From NCBI GenBank assembly GCA_944990035.1, contig CALYLX010000112.1:124001-188000 (forward strand): 64,000 nt of DNA, written 5' to 3'. Both the position numbers and the translations under genes were made by a program. A model generated the notes under the pieces. It did no database searches. It was not told where the DNA came from and was given only the letters and a program-made list of their open reading frames with translations. The stretch is from Clitopilus passeckerianus (Eukaryota; Basidiomycota; Agaricomycetes; Agaricales; Entolomataceae). Shown in pieces: positions 1-10,173 of the stretch; position 1 is the first letter of the stretch; every line of letters starts with the position of its first letter.

Positions 1-1778
1 TCATGGCCTTGAAGCATCGCACAAAACCTTTCTGGGCTGTTCAATACCACCCAGAGTCGATATGCACCGAAGGTGGTGGGCTTGAAGTCATCTACAACTT
101 TTGGCAGCTGTCACAAGCTTGGTCTATCATGAACGACAGGCAGACTCGACCATGGGATTCGACTGCAAGACAGGCCTTCGGACACTCTTGGCCTCACATT
201 CCGCCACACTCCCTTCCTCCATCACCTTACCGTCATCGCCCACAGGTCCTTACTTTCGTTGTAGATGCACCCGGGGTTTCCGTCACAGCCATCTGTGAGA
301 AATTCGGTGCCCTCAACGACGAGACACCCTTCGTTCTCCTTGACTCAGCCGCTAAACCAGGCCGCTTTTCTATCGTTGGATGTCTTCTTCCTACAACCTT
401 GCAGATTATGCATTCGGTTGGCGAAAGCTTTGTAACCCTCAAGCAGGGTACATCACTGCAGCATGAAGAGCTTGGCAGTCGGGATATCTGGTCCTGGCTG
501 GCTTCCTTCATGAGGTTTCACAAGGCCACTGGTTGCCCTGAAATACCATTTTGGGGTGGTCTAGTAGGGACGTTGAGCTATGAGCTTGGAATTCAAGACC
601 TACAGGTTCAGCCCATACAGAGAGACGAAGAGGACTGTTCAACACATCCAGACGTCAACCTCATCTTTGTTGAGCGAAGCATTGTATTAGACCTGCAAAC
701 GAGTAAGGCCTACATCCAATCAATGCTTCCAGGCGATAGCGAATGGGTGACGGACACCGCTGCACAGATCCATACCATTACATCCACCCCCGTGGAACCA
801 TTCATTCTGAGCAAGAAGCCACAAAACGCTATTGTGACCCTTCCAGACAAGGCGGGATACATATCCTCCATCGAGAAAGCGAAAGAACATCTTTTCGCTG
901 GAGATTCCTACGAGATATGCTTCACAGCACCGACCTGTATCTCGTTGCCCCTACATAATAAACCGATGTCAACCTGGGAGCGATACAAGCTTCTACGCAA
1001 GAACAATCCTGCGCCTCATTCAGCCTATCTTCGTCTTCAGCCAACGACCTTCCTTTCTTCCTCCCCCGAGCGTTTTCTCTCATACACCCGGCCTCCTCAT
1101 TCTCTCTGCCAACTCCGGCCAATCAAAGGCACAGTTCGGAAAGCACCAGGCATCACACGCGCTGTTGCCGAAGAACTGCTGGCCGGTTCGACCAAGGAGG
1201 TCGCTGAGAACCTGATGATTGTCGACCTGATTCGACATGACCTGCATGGCGTCGTTGGGGAGGATGTGCAGGTGACGCAGTTCTGTCGCGTGGAGGAATA
1301 TGAGACTGTGTGGCAACTTGTGAGCGTTATCGAGGGGAGGGCAGCGCAGGGATCAAGTGCAGACCTGGATCCTAATGGCGAAGTTGGCTGGGAAGTCTTG
1401 AAGCGGAGTCTGCCTCCAGGTTTGTGCATTCACTCTGTATTATGGTGTCTTAGTCTGATTCCCATACTCGTATCTGCAGGAAGCATGACTGGCGCTCCCA
1501 AGAAGCGCAGTGTTGAGATTCTTCAGAATCTGGAAAGCAAAGAACGCGGGTTATACTCCGGTGTATTTGGCTACTGGTGCGTTGGCGGTGGTGGGGACTG
1601 GTCCGTGACTATACGAAGTTGCTTCAAATATGATTCACTGGATGGACCGGATCCTTTAGCACAAACGGAAGACTGGACAATTGGCGCTGGTGGTGCTATC
1701 ACTGCCCTTTCAGATTCGGAGGCAGAGTGGGAGGAGATGGTCGTGAAATTGCAAAGTGTTTTGAAGACTTTTGCTTAG
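1..1778 (+). CDS. para-aminobenzoate (PABA) synthase, 3' part of gene
   Basis: Folate pathway enzyme that makes 4-amino-4-deoxychorismate from chorismate and glutamine. The gene runs in from the left edge, so the start and most of the N-terminal glutamine amidotransferase domain are missing. What remains begins with the end of the amidotransferase (HPESICTEGGG, with the catalytic His and Glu), then the chorismate-binding domain with SSPERFL, the IKGT motif, ENLMIVDLIRHD and SMTGAPKKRS. A 60-nt in-frame intron at 1420-1479 (GTTTGT...TGCAG) interrupts the codons before SMTGAPK; removing it restores PPGSMTGAPK. The stop is at 1776-1778. The fused amidotransferase/synthase layout is that of fungal PAB1. 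Confusion with anthranilate synthase is unlikely because fungal TRP enzymes are not fused in this order. PABA synthase is one of the genes I know as syntenic with agaric A loci. Confidence 0.92.
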   Translation, partial: MALKHRTKPFWAVQYHPESICTEGGGLEVIYNFWQLSQAWSIMNDRQTRPWDSTARQAFGHSWPHIPPHSLPPSPYRHRPQVLTFVVDAPGVSVTAICEKFGALNDETPFVLLDSAAKPGRFSIVGCLLPTTLQIMHSVGESFVTLKQGTSLQHEELGSRDIWSWLASFMRFHKATGCPEIPFWGGLVGTLSYELGIQDLQVQPIQRDEEDCSTHPDVNLIFVERSIVLDLQTSKAYIQSMLPGDSEWVTDTAAQIHTITSTPVEPFILSKKPQNAIVTLPDKAGYISSIEKAKEHLFAGDSYEICFTAPTCISLPLHNKPMSTWERYKLLRKNNPAPHSAYLRLQPTTFLSSSPERFLSYTRPPHSLCQLRPIKGTVRKAPGITRAVAEELLAGSTKEVAENLMIVDLIRHDLHGVVGEDVQVTQFCRVEEYETVWQLVSVIEGRAAQGSSADLDPNGEVGWEVLKRSLPPGLCIHSVLWCLSLIPILVSAGSMTGAPKKRSVEILQNLESKERGLYSGVFGYWCVGGGGDWSVTIRSCFKYDSLDGPDPLAQTEDWTIGAGGAITALSDSEAEWEEMVVKLQSVLKTFA

Positions 1779-2105
1779 AAATTGTATATTATTATTATCC
1801 TACTTGTATTGGTTTCACGAGGGCCCAAAATATATAATTGTACACATTCTCTATAGGCTGAGGTCTAGACCCTTGTGCCAACACATTAGAATTCGGGAAA
1901 CGAACTGTGGCGTTGTTCTTGCCGGGCCGGCAATAGAACGACATTCGTCAGAACCAATTCTTGACGGATATGCATTGTGAATTAAAACACTGCCATGCAA
2001 CGCCTCGTTCCATCTCCAATTTATCTGCCTGTCAATAGGCGCTTTGCGTTGGCTGTCCTTCTTTCGACAAACAAGCCGTAAGCCTCAGGTTCTGCTCAAC
2101 TAACC
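1779..2105. other. intergenic, nothing recognised
   Basis: This stretch lies between the PABA synthase stop and the DUF6593 start codon. It is AT-rich just after the stop, as expected for a 3' untranslated region. I see no open frame with recognisable homology and no repeat. Confidence 0.5.
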
Positions 2106-3079
2106 ATGATCATACAAACGGAGGAGTGAGTGGAGCTACCTTTTAATTCAAATCATTTAACTGAAGTGAGTGCACTGGCATCCATTAGGGATTTGGATAA
2201 AAAGAAACAGCTTGAGGTGCCCCAGGTCCGCACGCACCATCGCAATGCTTCGTCTCTCAGCTTGCGCATTGAACCCCCACCTTTGCACCCAGCACTTCAG
2301 TACCAGAACGCCGACCGATCTCCTCCTGTTTACGAGTCGACAAAGAAACCTCCAGCTCCCTTGATGTATACCTTTCGACCCGATCCTTCACAGTGGAATG
2401 GGATGATACTGGAAGCACCGGCCGATCTTGGAGGGCCTTACCCTTCATACCACATATCCGTTCGAACGAACTGCTTCACCCCAACCTCGCACATTACTAC
2501 AGTGAGGAGGGACTCAGAGTTTGGCGAGATCGTTGGGGACTTCGAGTAAGTGAAGCCCCCCAATTCGCGTGTCCTGATTCGCTGATTTTTCAGATTCGGA
2601 TTAACGGCTACAAAGAAGCTAATGACCGTGTGTTTGCGAGGAAATGAACATCCGTTGGGCGATGTCCTCAAAGCTGGCTATCAGACCTTCGGCATACGAA
2701 ATGTACGAATTTACTCCTTGGCGCCTTGAGATCAGCTCACATCTCCCATAGTATTGGTTTTGGAAGACGCTTGAGAATGAGAAGAGCATCTCTTTGTATT
2801 GGGACGACAGCGCTCCTGCTGGCGTTCTCACAGTGCGTTTCACCAAATGGCGTTTAAAAGATATAGAAGCTCATGAGTTAGTGACAGTGTTTCCCATCGA
2901 AAGATTTGAAGACAGGGAGCCACGTTCTGGCTCGCTTTATTCCCCCAGCCCACCTACGCAAAACTGGAAGACCAGTGGAAATGACCAGACTTGAGGTTTC
3001 TCCACAAGGGCACGATGTATTCGATGATATCCTGATGTCTGCGCTCATCCTAGAGCGTATGCGCACCACACCAGCGTAG
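2106..3079 (+). CDS. DUF6593-domain protein
   Basis: Function unknown. The family is known mainly from mushroom-forming fungi, often in many copies. Five exons fit in phase: 2106-2125, 2189-2545, 2594-2702, 2752-2832 and 2888-3079 (759 nt, 252 aa). The start was chosen because the short first exon (ATG ATC ATA CAA ACG GAG GA) joins in phase to GAG GAT TTG after a 63-nt GTGAGT intron. The N-terminus is basic and Pro-rich. The DUF6593 domain follows from MYTFRPDP through LYWDD to the C-terminal LEVSPQGHDVFDDILMSALI, which is typical for the family. No signal peptide is visible. The last intron (2833-2887) is coding-compatible if retained, but then reads to an early stop and loses the conserved C-terminus. 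Confidence 0.8.
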
Positions 3080-3247
3080 TTTTAGTGGACTTCTTTTTGC
3101 TTGCTTAACGATCCTGGCATTTGTTGCTGTATTTTAGCAGATATTGATACATATGATATCCCGTGGTGAGGTCAGGCCATGAGCGCAATATGCTTGAGCT
3201 CGCTGAAAAATCATCAGCGAGGTGCTCTGGAACTACGAACTGAGAGC

Positions 3248-4595
3248 TTACTTCTGAACCTGCTGACCAACTTTCATAGGTGGGTAGTTAACTTCTTCCC
3301 CTTCATTCTTTCCTAGGTTAAACTGTTCCGCTCTGATCTTCTGAGAACGCTGAGCAAGTAAGGGAATTGGAGCCAAATCGTAATCCGAAGATAGGTGCCA
3401 GAAGAATGTGGAGGAGATGCGAATCAAAGGTCGGTCGGGGAATTGGACTCTGCGACTCTCAATCACCTAAACAACGATCTCAGCAAACTTAGCACACTCT
3501 TCGGCAAAGAGGTTATACGTCGATGGTTTTTTCGTTCACGACGACTTCGTGGAACCCGGCCTTGATCAAACCGCCTGTGATGTGCTCGAGTTGTTTACCG
3601 GCCTGCACAAGGAGGTAGTTTCCGGGCGGAATCTTGACTGGAATGCGCTTTCCGGTATTGCGAGCCCAGATATTCAAGCCGGGGTACCTGGACCGACCAT
3701 GGATAGTCAGGAAATTCAAGTCCGAGTGGAAACCAGCAAGAATGGTGTCTTTCTCCCCGTATTTCTTCAAGTCAGAGGCGGTTGGCGCAAGTAAATGAGG
3801 GCTGAAAGTAACTTAGTCAGTCGGAGCAATTTTTAGAGCATGGGCAGAGAATACAGACCCATAACGTCCAGCATCTCGGAAAGTCTCGACCGGCAAGCCG
3901 AGGCCAACCGCTACCATCTCCGCGAGGTTCGCCACGCTGCCAATATCCATGTGTCAACAACTGTCAGATATCTGTGTGGATATTTCACTAACGCGCCCTT
4001 CATAGATTTACCCCACTGTTCCATGACTGGAGTCCAGCGTTCCTTGATGTGGGGAGCTTGGGGTACGATATTTGCAGCGTTCAACGCGGGGAATTGGGTC
4101 TCGTATGGTGGACGCTCAACCATCTTCCAGAAGAACCTGCATTTTGGATCGGGTGAGTGTGCAGAGATGTCCAATGGACGTTCGGCAGGATCCAAACGCT
4201 CGATGATACGAAGGCAGGGTTCGTCTACTGCACATTTTGGCTTCTCAGTGTTCTCGAGTGTGACACCAATCTGGTAGCTGAGCTCAGGACGTTCGTCCTT
4301 CTTGAGATCCTCCTCAGGTTGTGCGAAATAATCCTCTAGAAGATCAAGGAACGTGGAGTTGTCCTTCTCTGAAACACGAGAATCGTGAAGGACCAGAGCA
4401 CCATAGGTGATAAGGGCATCAGCGGCCTGAGTAAAAACCAATTGTCAGAAAAGAAATTTGAGTATCAGATGCAGCGTGTCAGACACGTACCTTCTTGCAT
4501 TCATTCTGGACCTCCTGTGAGTCGTGAGGCTTGTTTAGGAAGACGTCAAGGTCAATGACTGGAAGATCCATCGAGAGCTCTTGGGCGACGGGCAT
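3248..4595 (-). CDS. 2-oxoglutarate/Fe(II)-dependent oxygenase (isopenicillin N synthase-like)
   Basis: Non-heme iron oxygenase of unknown substrate. Five exons (4595-4491, 4426-3993, 3936-3859, 3801-3519, 3466-3248) join in phase to 372 aa. The N-terminal segment LPVIDLDVF is like the start of the DIOX_N domain. The catalytic core carries HSD (metal ligands His and Asp) in AGFHSDLNFLTIHG and a distal His in AGFHEVVV. The C-terminal exon is unusual in being conserved beyond the jelly roll (FPDRPLIRISSTFFWHLSSDYDLAP). The start codon is followed directly by a plausible cytosolic protein, with no targeting signal. It is transcribed away from UBC12 across a 309-nt shared upstream region. Nothing else in the window suggests a secondary-metabolite cluster, so a role in primary or redox metabolism is as likely. 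Confidence 0.85.
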
Positions 4596-4904
4596 GATGG
4601 TGGGCTCAAGAAAGAGAAAGAGAAAGCCTTTGAGTCGAATCTTCTGCAGGTCACTCTTTTATATTGCCCAGAAGATTAGTTCTTGGATCCGTAGAGAATC
4701 AGGAGAGATTCCCTGATAAAATTGACCCATGCGGTCGTTTGGCATTTGTGGCACAGCGACTGGACAGATTTGCACATGGCACTGCCACGAGCTATAAGCG
4801 ATCTGGCTGTGAGTCGGAATGAGTGTCCTAATCCAGACAATTACACTTTTCGCTCCCGACCACCACTTGTAGACACACGACTACCTTAGACCACTACCAC
4901 TATC
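4596..4904. promoter_or_regulatory. divergent upstream region, oxygenase / UBC12
   Basis: The 309 nt between two divergent start codons must hold both promoters. CT-rich stretches flank the starts. I recognise no specific site. Confidence 0.4.
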
Positions 4905-5761
4905 ATGTTGAAGGTGAGGTGAACGTTCAACCTACAGGCCAATGGCTTACCTCTTCTCCAAAAGATCTGGAGCATGAAGAAGGACCAGGAGGCTGCGGCC
5001 AAAAAGAAGCCCAAGACCTCCGCTGCTCAACTGCGAGTGCAGAAAGGTAAAGCTGTTGAAGTATACTCTTCCTTTTCGTAGATTTCTGACCTTGAACGAC
5101 GTATCCCTGACAGATATCACTGAGCTGGACTTGCCCTCAACGATGGAGACCCACTTCCCCGATCCTGCTGATCTACTCAACTTCACCCTCACAATCACGC
5201 CAGACGAAGGTACACGTTGCATCCTCATCCACGTTTTTTTGCGTGGTTCCTCACAAAATCTTGGCTGACGCAACAACGGTCTTTCTCCTAGGCATGTATA
5301 AAGGCGGACAATTCAAGTTCTCCTTCACTATCAACACAAACTACCCCCACGACCCACCCAAGGTCAAATGCTTGCCAAAGGTGTGTTGGTCGGTGCTAGT
5401 AGCTAGAGGAGCGAAATGACTCACAAGCCCATTTACAACAGATTTATCACCCCAACGTCGACCTCGAAGGCAACGTGTGCCTGAATATTCTACGTGAAGA
5501 CTGGAAGCCTGTTCTCAACCTAAACTCCGTCATGGTCGGCCTGCAATACTTGTTCCTGGAACCCAACCCAGACGACCCATTGAACAAAGGTGCTTATCGA
5601 TGTTCTATCCACCTTCTACGCGGTGACTGACTAATACCCTCCTCTATTCAGAGGCTGCACAGGAAATGACCAAGAGCCGCGATACCTTCCTTCTTAATGT
5701 CAAGAAGTCCATGCAAGGGGGGTATATCAAGGGCGTGCAGTATGACAAGATCGCTGTTTAA
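4905..5761 (+). CDS. UBC12: NEDD8-conjugating enzyme E2 (UBC12)
   Basis: E2 enzyme that accepts NEDD8/Rub1 from the UBA3-ULA1 E1 and passes it to cullins. Six exons: 4905-4913, 4965-5046, 5114-5209, 5292-5380, 5442-5589 and 5652-5761, giving 177 aa, the normal UBC12 length. Exon 1 is only 9 nt (ATG TTG AAG). The N-terminal docking tail is followed by [45 protein letters not shown], and the active-site region [26 protein letters not shown] with the catalytic Cys in [21 protein letters not shown] is near-identical to animal UBC12, which separates it from other E2 enzymes. Expected in cytosol and nucleus. Confidence 0.95.
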
Positions 5762-6012
5762 TGCCCGTGGACGCCCTCCCTCATGACCTCCGTTTCCCGC
5801 TGTTTCGCTGTCACTCGAGCTTTGTACACTGCACCATCACCCTTATACACAGCCTGCATTCTCTCATGTTCTATCATATTCTTTACCTTGTTTTGGCTCT
5901 TAACTCACTTCCTAAGCATGCTTAGATCTGTGTATTCCTTTATGGATAATAGAATACATGCTGCGTAATATTACTCGATTTCCAGGGATTATATCTGTGA
6001 TCCAGGGACTGT

Positions 6013-6558
6013 TCAACTCCCCCGATAGGTCGTGAAAGAATATGGACTAATCAGTAACGGTATATGATAGTGCTCCTCTGGGTTCTCGATCCGAAATGTG
6101 ATCTGAAGAACGAATGAGAAAGGCTTCTACTATTACTAGACTAGCCACTTACCTCAACATGCGGGTAAAAACATTTCCTGTTCGTAGAGGCAAAGTAATC
6201 ATCCGTCTTGAAGATCACTCTGTAGACTGTTCCGCCAGCTAACGCCGTCTTCTCCTTCTTCTCCTCTTCAGAGCCTCTTGCCGGAAGTAGGTCAATGCAT
6301 CGACCATCTTCATTTGTGGTGCTAATTAACATCAGTGCGAAATCAGACACACAATAACAGTGAAGTACCCTTTTGCGAGTGGTTGATAAACTTCGGGTCC
6401 ACCGTTCTCAGATACTTCTAGTTGCTGAAGCCGGATGAAGACGCCTTGAGCTGGTTTGCCCAGCGATGCATCAAGCACTGTATTACTACTATTCAGGTTC
6501 CTGCGCTTCTTGCTCAGAATTCCCTCATACCGTGGCAAGTAATAGGCGATTTGGACAT
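6013..6558 (-). CDS. 5-hydroxyisourate hydrolase (transthyretin-like)
   Basis: Second enzyme of uric acid breakdown, hydrolysing 5-hydroxyisourate to OHCU. Four exons in phase (6558-6531, 6477-6369, 6321-6153, 6102-6013) give 131 aa. Splicing joins MSKSPITCH to VLDASLGKPAQ, the family N-terminal signature with its active-site His. Also visible are GRCIDLLP, KTDDYF, FYPHVEVT-type strand (PHVE|ITFRIE) and the diagnostic C-terminal YRGS. There is an acidic/lysine insertion (SEEEKKEKT) in the middle loop. No peroxisomal SKL-type signal is seen at the C-terminus, since YRGS is the enzyme's own tail. The gene is divergent from RRP1, 124 nt away; no other purine-degradation gene lies nearby. Confidence 0.93.
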
Positions 6559-6682
6559 CGTTAGTATTGGACTGGTCGGAGCCAACCCGAGTATATAAAT
6601 GCCAAAGGCGCCATGTGGTCCAAATGAGGTCACCAGCTTTAGATAACGGACTTTCAAAAAAGTTTGCTCCTTGCCGCCACCA

Positions 6683-7784
6683 ATGACTTCAGAAACCACG
6701 GATGCTCCGCCGCTGGGCAAGTTCTTGGCTTCAACAGGTATGCAGTCAGCTCCACGAATCATCCAGGAGGTTAATTTGGCCTGTAGAGAAAAAAGTAAGG
6801 GACAAGGCGATCAAGAATCTCAAAGTTTTTCTTTCGGATCCTGAGCGCAATGAAATCTCAAAGCCCGAGATGGCTAAGCTCTGGAAAGGCATATTCTACG
6901 GATTCTGGATGTCAGACAAGCCGTTGGTTCAACAAGCACTCGCAACAGAACTGGCAGACTTGGTTCTTACTGTAAACACAACCCACCTTTCGCTTGCGTT
7001 CCTCAGAGGGTTTTGGGAAACGATGGTACGGGAGTGGAATGGTATTGACAGGCTACGGTATGTTGGACGTCTGTTGAAAGTGTCTAGAGCTTCAACAATG
7101 ACAAGTTATTTCGTGCAGGATAGATAAATACTACATGCTGCTCCGAAGATTCGTGAACGCTTCGTTCCGCCTCCTCATACGGTCTGGATGGGATGAAAAG
7201 GCGTGTCGGGAGTACAATGACATACTGACTGCTGAGAATGGGCCACTATGGTGTGTTCAGGCAGTCTCATTTCCTTACACGCTGATACTAAGTACGTGAC
7301 TAGCCCAACAAACCCCAAGGTCCCTGTCAGCTTGGCATACCATCTAGCCGACATATATGCCGAGGAGCTCGATAAAGCAATGGCCCCGAACAGGGAATCA
7401 ATACCTCCTCCAGCTCCCCTACGAACTGTGTTGATACCTTTTGTATCGGTCGCAGCACAGACTTCATCGAGCACGGCCTACAAACGTATCCAAGCTGCCC
7501 TCTTTGAGCCACTTCTTACGGCTTTTGCTCCGCCTTCGGAGGCTACTCCTCCAAGTGCTAAGCGTCAGAGATTACATGACGACTCGGAAGAGCAGAAATA
7601 CCCTCGTATTGTCTCGAATTCTTGCTATGATGATCCATCGGAGGGCGTTCTAGAGGCAGTGATGGTGCGCAAAAAGGTGCTGAGGTTGATCTTTGAAGTT
7701 GCCAGCCAGGAGGAAACTCGAGTTGCCAACCGGAGAAAAATGTATGCCCTATACAACGATGCTGGTGGGGAGGAGGATTCATAG
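6683..7784 (+). CDS. RRP1: ribosomal RNA processing protein RRP1 (Nop52 family)
   Basis: Nucleolar protein needed for maturation of the large-subunit rRNA. Four exons (6683-6737, 6787-7057, 7119-7250, 7304-7784) give 312 aa. The Nop52 domain covers most of the protein: [70 protein letters not shown] and GWDEKACREYNDIL. The C-terminal half is more variable and contains a short basic stretch (PSAKRQRLHDD) that could act as a nuclear signal. It is shorter than metazoan NNP-1 but typical for fungi. The next gene starts only 153 nt downstream. Confidence 0.92.
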
Positions 7785-7937
7785 GGTTCTTCGGATTCAT
7801 TTGGATGTATATTACACGATTTATTCAATTTCCTTTTCGTTTTACGTTTTTTTGAGCGATGTAAATTTGCTTGACGCGTCTGTGACCCCAGGTGACACAC
7901 GCGATTTCACTGTCACAACCCAAGTCGCGAATGATCC

Positions 7938-10000
7938 ATGTCGACTGCAGCTGCATATACCTCGATAGCTAACAGGGTACCCCAGAACTTCTATCGTCCT
8001 CAAGGATATCCGCCACAGCCGCCTCCTCCAAGGCCCGTTGTGGATGTTCGAGATGATTACGAACGTGAGTTAGCGACCATTCAGTGCACTGGCAACGATC
8101 GAATGAACCACCCTGACAGGATGGTACACCGAAACAATACCCAGCAACAGAATGGCCCTGTCTCTGCGCTCTGGCATTTTGTCAGAGGTAGGATGGGGGC
8201 TGGAGCGTCTCTGCCGCTTATGCCAAAATGAACAATTTCAGTTCTCCAGCATGCCTGGGTTGATTGACGGCCTATTCGACTGGCCTGAATGGTACATCAC
8301 TGAAGGTTACATGGCATGCGCAGAATCAAGCGCATTCTTTTCTCTACCCAAAGACCTCGCAAAGAAACGGCGTTTTGCTCTGGAGTCATTATTCATTCTA
8401 CGGAATGCGTCGTTCTTGGACGCCAACGCATCAGAGCTTCTGAGGCATTCTCATACCATGCCTTTGATAATGAATTCACTTCAGCGACTACAGACAGACA
8501 AGGATGAAGATGCGGAATTCCTCTTGCATATTCTCGACATATACCATATCGTTGCGACGAGGCCAATTACACCTTCTACCCCAGCGCATATGAACCCTCT
8601 CCCCGTTCTACAGAAAATTGCCTCAACGTCCTCGAACAGGTCTTTGATTATTGCAGCTTTAACAGCTCTGGTTTCTACATACCAAAATCCAACGAATGCC
8701 TTCAACCTATCCACCGACGACCCCGCTCTCATCGCTGCCATTCGGTACCTACCCCTTCTTGTGGACAAGCCCATGATAGAAGCCTGTCTCAACTTCCTCT
8801 TCATTCATATTTCACACATGACGATGGCAAAGGCATTCATGCTGCGCCCGGAGATGCCTAGCGTACTGAAACTCCTGGTAAACGTGCTGCTGAATGAACA
8901 AGTACACCTCGAGGAGAAGGTCGCTGTCGACGTTACTGGGCCGGTGTATACTGTACCTTCTACCACAGTGGAGACCCGTGATCATGACCTTACGAAGGAG
9001 GAGCTGGATAACTTGTTGCCCAGGCCTGAGCCTCAGAGATGTTATGACTGGTGAGCACTTTCTAGAAGACTGGATGATAGCCTTTTGAACGTTTGTTGAT
9101 AGGATGAAAACAATGTTTGCTGCGAAAGCAGATGGGGAGCTTACCCAAGTCGAGTTTTGGAACCTTTACAAAGACGTCTTTGCGCCTTACCAGGAACAAT
9201 ACCCTCTCTTGGTTGCCTCCGACGTGATTAAGAATGTCAATACTGTCTTCCCGCAAGCCCAGGCTATGGTCCTACCTGGACCTGTTCAACGCTTCATCGT
9301 TCGTGGAGTCGACAGGCGAAAGGACATGATTACGAACGAGAGGTTTAAATGCAAGTGGGATCGAGGGGTCTGCAATAACAACGACCATACTACTCCGGGA
9401 GAACTCTATGAGCACATCCTAGGACACATAAATAACGTCGAGGAGACGGATTGTCTATGGGCAACATGTTCAACGCAACTTAGCTCAAAGCCGCACCTCC
9501 GAGCCCATGTTTTAACGCATTTATCGAGTCTGCAACCCCCTTCCAAGCATCCATCGCAGAGCGACACGATTACATTACCAGCAGAGAATGCACCCTACCC
9601 CACAGGGCAGCCAACTCTTCGCCCCGTACCACCTTCTCGCAGTACCATCATAACATACAACCAACCAGTACTTGATCCTCCTTCAAGTGCGCTCACTGCA
9701 CTATTATGCATAAGGATCATCTTCCGAACGGCATTTGCATCAGCAGAGGCGGCTCCTCGCGCTGATGCAGAACACTTCGGTTTTCCTGGTGTTGTGGAGG
9801 AACAGGATGACCAGGAAATGGCTGATACCCTAGCAGAGGATAGTGAGAAGGAGGGCATGCGACGCGGCCGAAAAGCTTTCGTAGGGGTAAGAAGGTTGTT
9901 GGAAGGAGTGAGGCTTCGAGACGAGGTCCTCATGGGTTGGGTCGGCGAGATGGTCGATGCTGGGATATCAGGCACCCAGAGAACTTCGGTTGCTGCTTGA
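7938..10000 (+). CDS. RSC9/ARID2-like chromatin remodelling subunit (RFX-type, C2H2)
   Basis: Probable subunit of an RSC/PBAF-type SWI/SNF remodelling complex. Three exons (7938-8064, 8120-9050, 9103-10000) give 651 aa. After a Pro-rich N-terminus (YPPQPPPPRP) comes an armadillo-like helical part (NRMALSLRSGILSEVGWGLE, PGLIDGLFDWPEWYI, RRFALESLFILRNASFLDANASELLRH). An RFX-like DNA-binding segment follows (KTMFAAKADGELTQVEFWNLYKDVF...), then two C2H2-type zinc fingers (CKWDRGVC...H...H and CLWATC...H...H). The C-terminus is acidic and then helical. The order helical repeats, RFX, zinc fingers matches ARID2 and fungal Rsc9. No ARID domain is seen at the N-terminus, as in many fungal Rsc9 proteins. 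Confidence 0.82.
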
Positions 10001-10173
10001 AGAAATGTAAACCATGTCATTTTGTAGTTGGTATATTGTTGTGAACCCTTTTCGCGTCCGCGTTTTGTAGCCAACGCTGTATAGAAGATCTGCCGAGCAT
10101 TTGGCCGAGCTGATCATTGTCACGAAGCTGTCGTGGCCTTCCCTTTTGGGACTTGGCTTCGACCTTGATCTCA

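Noticed and set aside
3248..4595. Isopenicillin N synthase or a secondary-metabolite cluster
   Set aside because: Only the fold family fits. No synthetase, transporter or other tailoring gene is nearby.
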